Positions 55,722 to 64,000 of a stretch of 64,000 nucleotides of DNA are shown in pieces (position 1 is the first letter of the stretch; every line of letters starts with the position of its first letter). The stretch lies in assembly GCA_035457725.1 (NCBI GenBank), contig DATIBC010000027.1, forward strand, positions 13,871-77,870. The letters are read 5' to 3'. The DNA is from DATFES01 sp035457725. Its GTDB lineage: Bacteria > Pseudomonadota > Alphaproteobacteria > CACIAM-22H2. Position numbers and translations under genes: made by a program. Under the pieces are notes generated by a model. The model saw nothing but the letters and a program-made list of their open reading frames with translations, was not told the origin of the DNA and made no database searches.

Positions 55722-55728
55722 GACGACG

Positions 55729-56673
55729 ATGGCAAGCGACATCCTCAGCCCGGCATTGGCGCACGGCGGCGGTCTCGGCGACGGCACCGCGACCTCGCTC
55801 GGCGGCGTCTTGGCTCCATCGCCCGGCACGATGCTGCGCCGCCGGATTTTCGGACACGCCGGGTTGATGATCGGCGCAACGGCGCTCGGCGCGATAATCG
55901 CGATGGCGGTTCTCGCGCCCTGGTTGGCGCCCCACGATCCATACGATCAAGACCTGGCACGACGCCTGATACCGCCGATTTGGCACGACAAAGGCGTTTG
56001 GGCGCACCCATTCGGTACCGACATGCTTGGCCGAGATTACCTGTCGCGGCTGATCTATGGCTCGCAGATCTCGCTGCTGATCGGTTTCGCCGTCATGGCG
56101 ATATCGGGGCTGATCGGCACGACGCTTGGCGTCTTGGCCGGCTATTTCGGCGGCCGGATCGATCTCGCCATCAGCTACCTAATCACCACGCGGCTGTCGC
56201 TGCCGGTGGTATTGGTGGCGCTGGCGGTCGTCGCCCTCATCGGCGGCTCGCTGTGGGTGGTGGTCGCCGTTCTCGGCCTACTCAAATGGGACCGCTTCGC
56301 GGTCGTGATGCGCAGCGCGACACTGCAGGTGCGCGGGCTCGACTATGTCGTGGCCGCGGAAGCGATGGGTTGCTCGACGGCGCGCATCGTTCTTGCCGAG
56401 ATTCTTCCCAATGTCACCGGCAGCCTGGTCGTTGTGGCGACGCTGGAGATGGCGAGCGCCATCCTGCTCGAGGCGGCGCTGTCGTTTCTTGGTCTTGGCG
56501 TGCAGCCGCCCCTGCCGTCATGGGGATTGATGGTCTCCGAGGCCAAGGCGTACATGTTCTTCAGCGCCTGGCTGATCAACATCCCCGGCTTCGCGCTGCT
56601 GGCGTTGGTGCTGGCGATCAACCTCGTCGGCGACGGCATTCGCGACGTCAGCGCGTCCGAGCAGCGCATCTGA
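55729..56673 (+). CDS. Peptide ABC transporter permease (DppC)
   Basis: 314 residues, six membrane helices; PFGTDMLGRDYLSRLIYGSQ and the coupling loop DYVVAAEAMGCSTARIVLAEILPN are DppC/OppC signatures, with the C-terminal QPPLPSWGLMVSEAK. Completes the importer. Confidence 0.9.
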   Translation: MASDILSPALAHGGGLGDGTATSLGGVLAPSPGTMLRRRIFGHAGLMIGATALGAIIAMAVLAPWLAPHDPYDQDLARRLIPPIWHDKGVWAHPFGTDMLGRDYLSRLIYGSQISLLIGFAVMAISGLIGTTLGVLAGYFGGRIDLAISYLITTRLSLPVVLVALAVVALIGGSLWVVVAVLGLLKWDRFAVVMRSATLQVRGLDYVVAAEAMGCSTARIVLAEILPNVTGSLVVVATLEMASAILLEAALSFLGLGVQPPLPSWGLMVSEAKAYMFFSAWLINIPGFALLALVLAINLVGDGIRDVSASEQRI

Positions 56674-56695
56674 GCGCGATGAAAGTGAGGGGCGA

Positions 56696-58096
56696 ATGAG
56701 CCGCGAGCGAGCCGTCGCCAACGCCGAACGGTATTTCGATGACGGCGCGTTCGTCGAAGAGCTGGCCCGCCGCGTCGCCATACCGACCGAGAGCCAGAAC
56801 CCGGAACGCCGCGAGGCGCTCACTACTTACCTGTCCGACGAGATGCAGCCGAGCCTCGAAAAGCTGGGTTTTCGCTGCCGCATCCTCGCCAATCCCATCG
56901 CGGCAGGAGGCCCGTTTCTGCTCGCCGAGCGCATCGAGGACCCGAGCCTGGCGACCGTATTTTCGTACGGCCATGGCGACGTCATTCGCGGCCAGGAAGG
57001 GCAGTGGCGGAGCGGTCTCGAGCCGTGGAAATTGACGCGCGTCGGCGATCGCCTTTACGGACGCGGCACGGCCGACAACAAAGGCCAGCATACGATCAAT
57101 CTTGCGGCGGTCGCCGCGGCGTTGGAGGCCCGCGGACGCCTCGGCTTCAACCTGAAGGTCCTGATCGAGACCGGCGAGGAGATCGGCTCGCCAGGCTTGC
57201 GCGAGATCTGCCAACAGAATCGCGATCGGTTCCAGGCCGACGTGCTGATCGCCTCGGATGGGCCGCGCCTTCAGCCGAGCCGACCGACCGTCTTTCTCGG
57301 CTCGCGCGGCGCGCTCAACATGGACTTTACGGTCGATCTGCGCGAGGGCGGTCACCACTCCGGAAACTGGGGCGGGTTGCTGGCCAACCCGGGCATAATC
57401 CTCGCCCATGCGCTGGCGTCCGTCACCGGCCCGAGAGGCGAAATCCGCATCGCCGAGTGGCGGCCGAAGAGTCTGACCAACTCGGTTCGCATGGCCCTTG
57501 CCGACTGCGCGGTCGACGGCGGCGCCGACGGTCCCGAGATCAATGCCGACTGGGGCGAACCCGGACTGACCCCGGCCGAGCGGGTCTTCGGATGGTGCAG
57601 TTTCGAGGTGCTGGCGTTCCGCACCGGCAATCCTGACCGCCCGGTGAACGCAATTCCGCCGCGGGCGAGCGCCCATTGCCAACTGCGCTATGTCGTCGGT
57701 GTCGATCCGAGCGACATCGTGCCGGCGCTACGGCGGCACCTAACGCGTGCCGGCTTTCCGATGGTCAAGGTCGAACCGGCGCGCGAGGGGTTTTTTGCCG
57801 CAACCCGCCTCGATCCCGACCACCCATGGGTTCAATGGGCGGTCGGGTCGATCGCCCGGACCGCCGGCGTCCGGCCAGCCATCCTGCCGAATCTCGGCGG
57901 CTCGCTTCCCAACGACATATTCGCCGACGTTCTCGGTTTGCCGACCATCTGGGTTCCTCATTCCTACGCCGCCTGCTCGCAGCATGCTCCTAACGAGCAC
58001 ATGCTGGCGCCGATCGTGCGCGAGGCGTTGCGGCTGATGGCCGGATTGTTCTGGGATCTGGGCGAGAGCAGGGATCTCCCGCGGCGGACGGCATGA
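56696..58096 (+). CDS. M20 family metallopeptidase
   Basis: 466 residues. Metal and catalytic motifs: GHGDVIRGQEGQW (first His/Asp), GRGTADNKGQH (Asp, bridging), ETGEEIGSPG (catalytic Glu), and ILIASDGPRL; C-terminal HSYAACSQHAPNEH supplies the last His. ArgE/DapE/CNDP-type peptidase or deacylase, probably the cytosolic step for peptides imported by the ABC system. GAGGGG precedes the ATG. Last gene of the operon. Confidence 0.85.
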   Translation: MSRERAVANAERYFDDGAFVEELARRVAIPTESQNPERREALTTYLSDEMQPSLEKLGFRCRILANPIAAGGPFLLAERIEDPSLATVFSYGHGDVIRGQEGQWRSGLEPWKLTRVGDRLYGRGTADNKGQHTINLAAVAAALEARGRLGFNLKVLIETGEEIGSPGLREICQQNRDRFQADVLIASDGPRLQPSRPTVFLGSRGALNMDFTVDLREGGHHSGNWGGLLANPGIILAHALASVTGPRGEIRIAEWRPKSLTNSVRMALADCAVDGGADGPEINADWGEPGLTPAERVFGWCSFEVLAFRTGNPDRPVNAIPPRASAHCQLRYVVGVDPSDIVPALRRHLTRAGFPMVKVEPAREGFFAATRLDPDHPWVQWAVGSIARTAGVRPAILPNLGGSLPNDIFADVLGLPTIWVPHSYAACSQHAPNEHMLAPIVREALRLMAGLFWDLGESRDLPRRTA

Positions 58097-58206
58097 CCGG
58101 AGGCTGATTGCCGTAGAATTCGTCTCACCTCTGGCACGGTTGTTGCTATTAATGCGTTGGTCGCGACGGGCATCGGGAGGGGACGATCGTTCCGAAAAAC
58201 GCGGCG

Positions 58207-59619
58207 ATGGCGGCATTCGACGAGATGACCGGCGGCGATGGGTCGGTGCGGCCAGCCTATGCCAAACTCAAGGCGTGGCTCGACGCGATCCCCGCCGAGG
58301 ACGTCGCGCGCAAGCGCCGCGAGGCCGACATCCTGTTTCGCCGTCTCGGCATCACCTTCGCCGTCTATGGCGAGGGCGGCGATACCGAGCGTCTTATTCC
58401 CTTCGACCTCGTTCCGCGCGTCCTCGATGCGCGCGAATGGACGCAGCTTGCCAAAGGGCTGATTCAGCGCGTCAAGGCGATCAATGCGTTTCTGCGCGAT
58501 GTTTACCACGAGGGCGAAATTCTGAAGGCCGGCCGGATCCCGGATGACCTGGTGCGCAACAACGCGCAGTACCGCCCCGAGATGAAGGGCGTCGCGGTGG
58601 CGCAAGGCGCCTACACGACGATCGCCGGCATCGACATCGTGCGCGTCGACGCCGACACATTCTATGTCCTCGAGGACAATGTGCGGACACCTTCGGGCGT
58701 GTCGTACATGATCGAGAACCGCGAGGCGATGATGCGCCTGTTTCCGGACCTCGTTGCCATGCATTCGGTAGCGCCGGTGGGTCACTATCCCGACGAACTT
58801 TTGCGCACCTTGCGCTCGGTGGCCCCCTTCGGCGCGGGCGATGATCCTACGGTCGTCGTCCTGACGCCAGGTGCATACAACAGCGCATATTTCGAGCACG
58901 TGTTTCTCGCCGAGCAGATGGGAGTCGAGCTAGTCGAGGGGCAGGACCTGTTCGTCAAGGACGATATTGTCTACATGCGCATGGCCGGCGGCCCGCGCCG
59001 CGTCGACGTCATTTACCGGCGGATCGACGACGCCTTCCTCGATCCGGCGGCGTTCAGGCCCGATTCGGCGCTCGGCGTGCGAGGCCTGTTCGCGGCCTAT
59101 CGCGCGGGAAATGTCACGCTCGCCAATGCCGTCGGCGCCGGCGTGGCCGACGACAAGGCGGTATACCCGTTCGTGCCCGAGATGGTGCGGTTCTACTTGG
59201 GCGAGGCGCCGATTCTGAAGAACGTGCCGACCTGGTCGTGCCGCGAGCCTGAGGACCTCGCTTATGTCTGCGGTCATCTCGACGAACTGGTGGTCAAGGA
59301 GGTTCATGGCTCGGGCGGCTACGGAATGTTGGTCGGGCCGAGATCGACCACGGCCGAGATCGAGACCTATCGCAGGCGCATCGAAGCCGATCCAGCCAAT
59401 TTCATCGCCCAGCCGACGCTAGCGCTGTCGACCTGCCCGACGCTGGTCGCCGAGGGTCTGGCGCCGCGTCATGTCGACCTTCGGCCGTTCATTCTTGTCG
59501 GGCGCGAAATCAAGCTGGTGCCGGGAGGTCTTACGCGCGTGGCGCTGCGCGCCGGCTCGCTGGTTGTCAATTCAAGCCAGGGCGGCGGGACCAAGGACAC
59601 CTGGATATTGAGCGAGTGA
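58207..59619 (+). CDS. Circularly permuted ATP-grasp protein
   Basis: 470 residues of the circularly permuted type 2 ATP-grasp family. KLKAWLDAIP, IPFDLVPRVLDAREW, VLEDNVRTPSGVSYMIENR and VVKEVHGSGGYGMLVGP are family blocks with ATP-binding residues. These proteins lie beside alpha-E and Anbu genes in many proteobacteria and are predicted to form peptide-type bonds; the product is unknown. Start at ATG 58207, weak ribosome site. Confidence 0.88.
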   Translation: MAAFDEMTGGDGSVRPAYAKLKAWLDAIPAEDVARKRREADILFRRLGITFAVYGEGGDTERLIPFDLVPRVLDAREWTQLAKGLIQRVKAINAFLRDVYHEGEILKAGRIPDDLVRNNAQYRPEMKGVAVAQGAYTTIAGIDIVRVDADTFYVLEDNVRTPSGVSYMIENREAMMRLFPDLVAMHSVAPVGHYPDELLRTLRSVAPFGAGDDPTVVVLTPGAYNSAYFEHVFLAEQMGVELVEGQDLFVKDDIVYMRMAGGPRRVDVIYRRIDDAFLDPAAFRPDSALGVRGLFAAYRAGNVTLANAVGAGVADDKAVYPFVPEMVRFYLGEAPILKNVPTWSCREPEDLAYVCGHLDELVVKEVHGSGGYGMLVGPRSTTAEIETYRRRIEADPANFIAQPTLALSTCPTLVAEGLAPRHVDLRPFILVGREIKLVPGGLTRVALRAGSLVVNSSQGGGTKDTWILSE

Positions 59620-59623
59620 AGCG

Positions 59624-60583
59624 ATGCTGAGCCGGGCGGCGGACAATCTTTACTGGATGTCGCGCTACATGGAGCGGGCCGAGAACATGGCGCGCTTCCT
59701 CGACGTCGGCTACCGCATGTCGCTGTTGCCGGCCGGCGGCGATCCGCAGCGCACGCAGTGGGAACCGGCGCTGATCATCGCCGGATGCGATGAAGCGTTC
59801 GCGGCACGCGGGCTCGAGATCAACGCGCGCAACGTGGTCGAGTTTCTTGCGCTGGAGCTGGCGAATCCGTCGTCGATCGCCGCATGTCTCCACCAGGCGC
59901 GCGAGAACGCGCGGGCGATGCGCACGCAAGTCACCACCGAGATGTGGGAATCGCTGAATTCGACCTGGCTTGAAATTCGTGACCTTGATTACCGGCGACT
60001 CGAGGAAATGGGCCTTCGCGCGTTCTTCGACTGGGTCAAGGAACGCAGCCACCTGTTCCGCGGCGTGGCCTACGGCACCATGCAGCGCGACACGGCGTTC
60101 AAGTTCGTCCGCCTCGGCACCTTCATCGAACGTTCGGACGCCACGGCGCGCCTGCTCGACGTCAAGTACCACATCCTTCTGCCGACGCCACAGGACGTCG
60201 GCGGCGCCATCGACTATTACCAATGGTCGGCGCTGCTGCGCTCGGTGTCGGCGTTCCAGATCTACCGGCGGATCTACCGCGACGTCATCACGCCGGCGCG
60301 CATCGCCGAGTTGCTGATCCTGCGGCCGGACATGCCACGCTCCTTGATCGCCTGCTTGTACGAGGTGACCGAAATCCTGGTCGGGTTGCGCGAGGAGTTT
60401 CAGCGCGATTACAAGTGCACGCGGATTGCGCTCGAAACGCAGTCGCGGCTGCGCTACGGAAGAATCGAGGACATTATCGCCCAGGGACTGCACGAATACC
60501 TTACCGAGTTCGTCGACCGCATGGCCGCGCTGAGCCAGGCGATTTCCCGCGACTTCATGCTGCCGGCCGAGGCGACCACTTGA
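59624..60583 (+). CDS. Alpha-E domain protein (DUF403)
   Basis: 319 residues, all-helical: LSRAADNLYWMSRYMERAEN at the N-terminus is the alpha-E signature. Obligate neighbour of the ATP-grasp protein, only 4 bp apart, likely a complex partner. No catalytic motif known. Confidence 0.88.
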   Translation: MLSRAADNLYWMSRYMERAENMARFLDVGYRMSLLPAGGDPQRTQWEPALIIAGCDEAFAARGLEINARNVVEFLALELANPSSIAACLHQARENARAMRTQVTTEMWESLNSTWLEIRDLDYRRLEEMGLRAFFDWVKERSHLFRGVAYGTMQRDTAFKFVRLGTFIERSDATARLLDVKYHILLPTPQDVGGAIDYYQWSALLRSVSAFQIYRRIYRDVITPARIAELLILRPDMPRSLIACLYEVTEILVGLREEFQRDYKCTRIALETQSRLRYGRIEDIIAQGLHEYLTEFVDRMAALSQAISRDFMLPAEATT

Positions 60584-60670
60584 CCGGGTCGGCGGCGCTG
60601 AGGCAAAGCCTATTGCGCTTACTCCGCGCTCGCCACCCAGAGCTTCCAAATCTCCACGGATATCCGCACG

Positions 60671-61405
60671 ATGACCTATGGCATTGCGATGTTGATCGAC
60701 GAGGGCCTCGTGGTGACAGTCGATTCCAGGACCCATGCCGGCGTCGACCACGTGTCGACTTTTCGCAAGGTGACCTTCTTCGAAAATCCCGGCGAGCGCG
60801 CCATTTTCCTCATGAACTCCGGTAATCTATCGGTGTCCCAGTCAGTCGTGAACCTGCTAAGCGATGGGTTCCCCGAACCTGATCGGCCGCAGCGCATGAC
60901 GGCGGCGCCGACAATGCTGGATGCGGCGAAGATGGTCGGCGCCGCGATTCGCGAGGTCTACCGCGTCGACGCCACCGATTTGCGCGCCCAGGGGATCGAT
61001 CACTCGGTCTTGATGATTCTCGGCGGCCAGATCAAGGGCGACCGCATGCGCCTGTTTCAGATCTATTCCGCCGGCAATTTCATCGAGGCGTCGCCCGACA
61101 CGCCGTATTTCCTGATCGGCGAGATGAAATACGGCAAGCCGATCATCGATCGCGTCATCCGCAACTCGACGCCGTTGAATGACGCGCTCAAATGCACGCT
61201 GATCTCGATGGACTCGACGATGCGGTCCAATGTTTCGGTCGGCCTTCCGCTCGATGTCGCGGCGATCCGGCGCGACACGTTCCGCTTCGCGGTGCGCCGT
61301 CGAATCGAGGACGGCGACGGCTACTTCGACGACCTGCGCCGCCGCTGGGGGGAGGGGTTGCGCTCGGTGTTCGAGTCGATGCCGGGCCCGACTTGGTGCG
61401 CATGA
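60671..61405 (+). CDS. Anbu (bacterial proteasome-type peptidase)
   Basis: 244 residues of the Anbu/BPH family, related to HslV and the 20S beta subunit. The nucleophile Thr follows the initiator Met (MTYGIAMLIDEG), with Asp in TVDSRTHAG and Lys in STFRKVTFF at canonical spacing. Oligomeric Ntn hydrolase of unsettled role. 87 bp after alpha-E, where a transglutaminase gene is normally found. Confidence 0.9.
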   Translation: MTYGIAMLIDEGLVVTVDSRTHAGVDHVSTFRKVTFFENPGERAIFLMNSGNLSVSQSVVNLLSDGFPEPDRPQRMTAAPTMLDAAKMVGAAIREVYRVDATDLRAQGIDHSVLMILGGQIKGDRMRLFQIYSAGNFIEASPDTPYFLIGEMKYGKPIIDRVIRNSTPLNDALKCTLISMDSTMRSNVSVGLPLDVAAIRRDTFRFAVRRRIEDGDGYFDDLRRRWGEGLRSVFESMPGPTWCA

Positions 61406-61445
61406 GCCGCACGGCACGGGGTCCGCGGACAAGCGAGGTCGGTCG

Positions 61446-62381
61446 ATGAGTCCCGCCTATCCGCGCGACATGCGGGGGTATGGGGAGACGCCGCCGTACG
61501 CCGCTTGGCCCAACGGCGCGCGCATCGCCGTGCAGTTCGTCATCAACTACGAGGAAGGCGGCGAGAACTGCATCCTTCATGGCGACGCGGCGTCGGAGGC
61601 GTTTTTGTCGGAGATCGTCGGCGCCACACCGCTCGTGGGCAGGCGGCATCTCAGCATGGAGTCGATTTACGAATTCGGCAGTCGCGCCGGCTTCTGGCGG
61701 CTCTATCGCATGTTCAATGAGCGGTCGATGCCGGTGACCGTTTTCGCCGTCGCGATGGCGATCGAGCGCAGTCCCGATGCGGTGCGGGCCATGCTTGACG
61801 CCGGCTGGGAGATCGCCAGCCACGGCCTTCGCTGGATCGACTACCAGCTCGTCGACGAGAAGACCGAACGCGCGCATATCCGCCAGGCGGTCGAGATTCA
61901 GAAGCGACTGACCGGCGCGCCGCCGCTTGGCTGGTACACCGGCCGAAGCAGTCCGAATACGCGACGCTTGGTCGTCGAGGAGGTCGCGGGCCTGATTTAC
62001 GACGCCGACTCCTACGCCGACGAGCTGCCATACTGGGTCGAAGTCGGCGGCCGGCCGCATCTGATCGTCCCCTATACGCTGGACGTCAACGACATGCGAT
62101 TCGCGACCGCGCAGGGCTTCAACAGCGGCGACCAGTTCTGGACCTACCTCAAAGACAGCTTCGATACACTCTACGCCGAGGGCGAGATACGGCCCAAGAT
62201 GATGTCGGTTGGATTGCATTGCCGGTTGGCCGGCCGGCCCGGCAGGGCGGCGGCGCTGGCGCGGTTTCTCGACTACGTGCGGAGTTTCAGCGACGCTTGG
62301 GTATGTCGGCGGATCGACATCGCGCGCCATTGGTTGGCGACGCATCCGCCTACGGCGGACAACGTGTGGCGTCATGGCTGA
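61446..62381 (+). CDS. puuE: Allantoinase, polysaccharide-deacetylase type
   Basis: 311 residues of the PuuE group: YPRDMRGYGETPPYAAWPNG, NYEEGGENCILHGD, ASHGLRWIDYQ, GWYTGRSSPNTRRLV and a C-terminal GLHCRLAGRPGRA. Hydrolyses allantoin to allantoate. GAGG-type ribosome site before ATG 61446. Overlaps allantoate amidohydrolase by 8 nt. Confidence 0.9.
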   Translation: MSPAYPRDMRGYGETPPYAAWPNGARIAVQFVINYEEGGENCILHGDAASEAFLSEIVGATPLVGRRHLSMESIYEFGSRAGFWRLYRMFNERSMPVTVFAVAMAIERSPDAVRAMLDAGWEIASHGLRWIDYQLVDEKTERAHIRQAVEIQKRLTGAPPLGWYTGRSSPNTRRLVVEEVAGLIYDADSYADELPYWVEVGGRPHLIVPYTLDVNDMRFATAQGFNSGDQFWTYLKDSFDTLYAEGEIRPKMMSVGLHCRLAGRPGRAAALARFLDYVRSFSDAWVCRRIDIARHWLATHPPTADNVWRHG

Positions 62382-63636
62382 CAGCGCATGGGCCGACTCG
62401 ATTCTGGCGCGGATCGAGGAACTGGCGGCGATCTCGGAGCGCACCGACGATCTCACCCGCACTTACCTGACGCCCGAGCACAAGCGGGCCAATGAGCGGA
62501 CGCTCGCCTGGATGCGCGATGCCGGAATGACGGCGCGCGTCGACGAAGTCGGCAACGCCGTCGGCCGCTACGAGGGCAGTAACCCGCGGGCGCCGGCGCT
62601 CATGCTGGGCTCGCATCTCGATACCGTGCGCAACGCTGGAAAATACGACGGCATGCTCGGCGTCGTGACGGCGATCGCATGCGTCGAGCGGCTCCATCGC
62701 GAGAACCGGCGGCTGTCGTTTCCGCTCGATGTCGTCGGCTTCGCCAACGAAGAGGGCACGCGATTCGGCGCCACGCTTACCGGCAGTCGCGGCATCGCGG
62801 GACGGCTCGATCGCGCCGATCTCGACGCCAAGGATTCGGCCGGCACGACGATGGCCGAGGCGATGCGCGAATTCGGACTCGATCCGGTGAAGACTGGCGC
62901 CGCCGCCCGCCGTCCCGGCGACGTGGCAGCCTATGTTGAACTCCACATCGAGCAAGGTCCGGTGCTCGAGAATCACGGTCTGCCGCTCGGCGTGGTGACC
63001 GCGATATCGGGCGCGACGCGGCTTCGCGTCGAGGTTGGCGGACTGGCCGGACACGCCGGCACCGTACCGATGCGCGGGCGGCAGGACGCGCTCGCCGCTG
63101 CGGCGGAGGCGGTCTTGGCGATCGAGAATCGATGCTCCAGTGAAGCGGGCCTGGTTGGGACCGTCGGCATCCTCGAAGCGCGGCCCGGCGCGGTCAACGT
63201 CATCCCGGGTAATGTGCGTTTCACGGTCGATATTCGCGCCGAGAACGACGACACCCGCCGCCGCGCCGTCGCCGACGTACTGGCTGAAATGGCGGCGATC
63301 GGCCCCAGACGCCGCGTCGTATTCGCGCCCGAAGCCTACCACCAGCAGGACAGCGTCCATTGCGATCCGTGGCTGATGGATGCGATCGAGGCGGCGATCG
63401 GCGGCGAGGGCCTGCGGCCGTTGCGCCTGCCAAGCGGCGCCGGCCACGACGCGATGGTCCTCAAACCGTTATGCGACGTCGGAATGATGTTCATGCGTTG
63501 CACGTCCGGCATCAGCCACAATCCGGTGGAGGCGGTGACGGCCGAGGACGTCGATGCGGCGGCCGGCGCGCTTTACCGCTTCATCACGACGTTCTCGCCG
63601 CCGCGCCGAACGAGCGTTCGAGCCGAAGCCAGGTAA
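62374..63636 (+). CDS. allC: Allantoate amidohydrolase/M20 Zn hydrolase
   Basis: 420 residues. Metal ligands visible in LGSHLDTVRNAGKYDG, FANEEGTRFG and ELHIEQGPVLE, and the late His in CTSGISHNPVEAV. Family also contains beta-ureidopropionase and N-carbamoyl amino acid hydrolases; the PuuE neighbour favours allantoate. 3' end overlaps the opposite-strand uraD-like gene by 53 nt. Confidence 0.85.
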   Translation: MADSAWADSILARIEELAAISERTDDLTRTYLTPEHKRANERTLAWMRDAGMTARVDEVGNAVGRYEGSNPRAPALMLGSHLDTVRNAGKYDGMLGVVTAIACVERLHRENRRLSFPLDVVGFANEEGTRFGATLTGSRGIAGRLDRADLDAKDSAGTTMAEAMREFGLDPVKTGAAARRPGDVAAYVELHIEQGPVLENHGLPLGVVTAISGATRLRVEVGGLAGHAGTVPMRGRQDALAAAAEAVLAIENRCSSEAGLVGTVGILEARPGAVNVIPGNVRFTVDIRAENDDTRRRAVADVLAEMAAIGPRRRVVFAPEAYHQQDSVHCDPWLMDAIEAAIGGEGLRPLRLPSGAGHDAMVLKPLCDVGMMFMRCTSGISHNPVEAVTAEDVDAAAGALYRFITTFSPPRRTSVRAEAR

Positions 63637-64000
63637 TGCGAAACACCTGTTCCAGCGCCTTGGCGATTTCGGACTCCATGTCGTTGGCTAGCCGCTTTTC
63701 GAACTCTGCGAGGATCGAGGCGCACGAGTGATCGCGTACCGCGATGATGAAGGGAAAGCCGAATTTGTCGCGGTAGGCGCGATTGAGCGTATCGAAGCGC
63801 GCCGCCTCGGCGTCGCCGAGGCGATCGAGCCCGGCGGCCCCCTGCTCGGCGACCGAATCGCGGGTCATCGCGCCAAACCGTGCCTCGCGGCCGGCGAGTT
63901 CGGGATGGGCGCGCAGCAGCGCGATTTGCGCGGCCGGTGGCTGTGCCCGCACGTGGTCGACCATCGCGTTATGCAGGGTGTCAAGCGAAGCGAACGGTCT
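63584..64000 (-). CDS. uraD: OHCU decarboxylase (5' end cut)
   Basis: 139 residues visible of 2-oxo-4-hydroxy-4-carboxy-5-ureidoimidazoline decarboxylase; the frame stays open to the window edge (RPFASLDTLHNAMVDHVRAQ). Later HPELAGREARFG, LNRAYRDKFGFPFIIAVRDH and RLANDMESEIAKALEQV are family blocks. It gives S-allantoin in urate breakdown. The catalytic His region is outside the window. Confidence 0.88.
   Translation of the reverse strand, partial: RPFASLDTLHNAMVDHVRAQPPAAQIALLRAHPELAGREARFGAMTRDSVAEQGAAGLDRLGDAEAARFDTLNRAYRDKFGFPFIIAVRDHSCASILAEFEKRLANDMESEIAKALEQVFRITWLRLERSFGAAARTS

Noticed and set aside
60584..60670. Remnant of a transglutaminase gene between alpha-E and Anbu
   Set aside because: The 87-bp gap has no frame resembling that family; it appears simply absent.
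1..64000. CRISPR arrays, tRNA/rRNA genes, IS elements, integrases or phage genes
   Set aside because: No regular spacer repeats, no transposase or integrase motifs and no RNA gene signature were found by reading; a covariance-model search could still reveal small RNAs.

Overview
The window is high-GC DNA with tightly packed genes, many 4-nt ATGA/GTGA start-stop overlaps, and long antisense shadow frames. Gene content points to an alphaproteobacterium of Rhodospirillales/Hyphomicrobiales type, probably free-living in soil or water. Markers are a DUF1127 protein, class III cyclase/AAA regulators, the circularly permuted ATP-grasp/alpha-E/Anbu set, PuuE-type ureide breakdown and many dipeptide-type ABC genes. 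Taxonomy is inferred from gene types only. No tRNA, rRNA, IS element, phage gene or CRISPR array was seen. The first and last genes are cut by the window edges.

Layout. 1-2428: enolase-superfamily enzyme (partial), a ferritin-like diiron protein and a DUF1127 protein, all on the minus strand. 2627-6370: giant regulator (winged helix/BTAD + dead cyclase + AAA ATPase + alpha/beta hydrolase). 6464-9846: imine and amino-acid chemistry (RidA, D-serine-dehydratase-like enzyme, L-aspartate dehydrogenase, RraA-like aldolase). 9884-14639: minus-strand operon for a 2-oxoacid:ferredoxin oxidoreductase and a GltD/Nfn-like FAD-ferredoxin subunit. 15111-20625: plus-strand signalling and envelope operon (cyclase-FHA, PP2C phosphatase, membrane Ser/Thr kinase with a C-terminal HAMP domain, LysM polysaccharide deacetylase lipoprotein, TPR lipoprotein), facing a LysM-TPR lipoprotein. 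22607-23777: three small envelope-stress genes. 23835-29515: hydrolase with a coupled small protein, hybrid histidine kinase, OmpR-type response regulator and acetyltransferase. 29719-36432: a second cyclase-AAA-TPR regulator, a Sel1-type membrane protein, a methyltransferase-like protein, a small secreted protein and a YdcF-like protein.

36663-48454 is the most distinctive region: a compact aryl-polyene-like lipid/polyketide cluster (ACP, AMP ligase, two hotdog dehydratases, LpxL-type acyltransferase, LolA-like protein, MMPL exporter, ketosynthase, chain-length factor, FabG), followed by a lipoprotein, a GT2 glycosyltransferase and a halogenase-type flavoprotein. It lacks recognisable copies of several standard cluster genes.

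48442-58096: DMT permease, then a peptide-use operon (GGT-like hydrolase, complete Dpp/Opp ABC transporter, M20 peptidase) with a REP-like hairpin behind the binding-protein gene. 58207-61405: ATP-grasp, alpha-E and Anbu, without the usual transglutaminase. 61446-64000: allantoinase, allantoate amidohydrolase and OHCU decarboxylase for purine/ureide nitrogen salvage.
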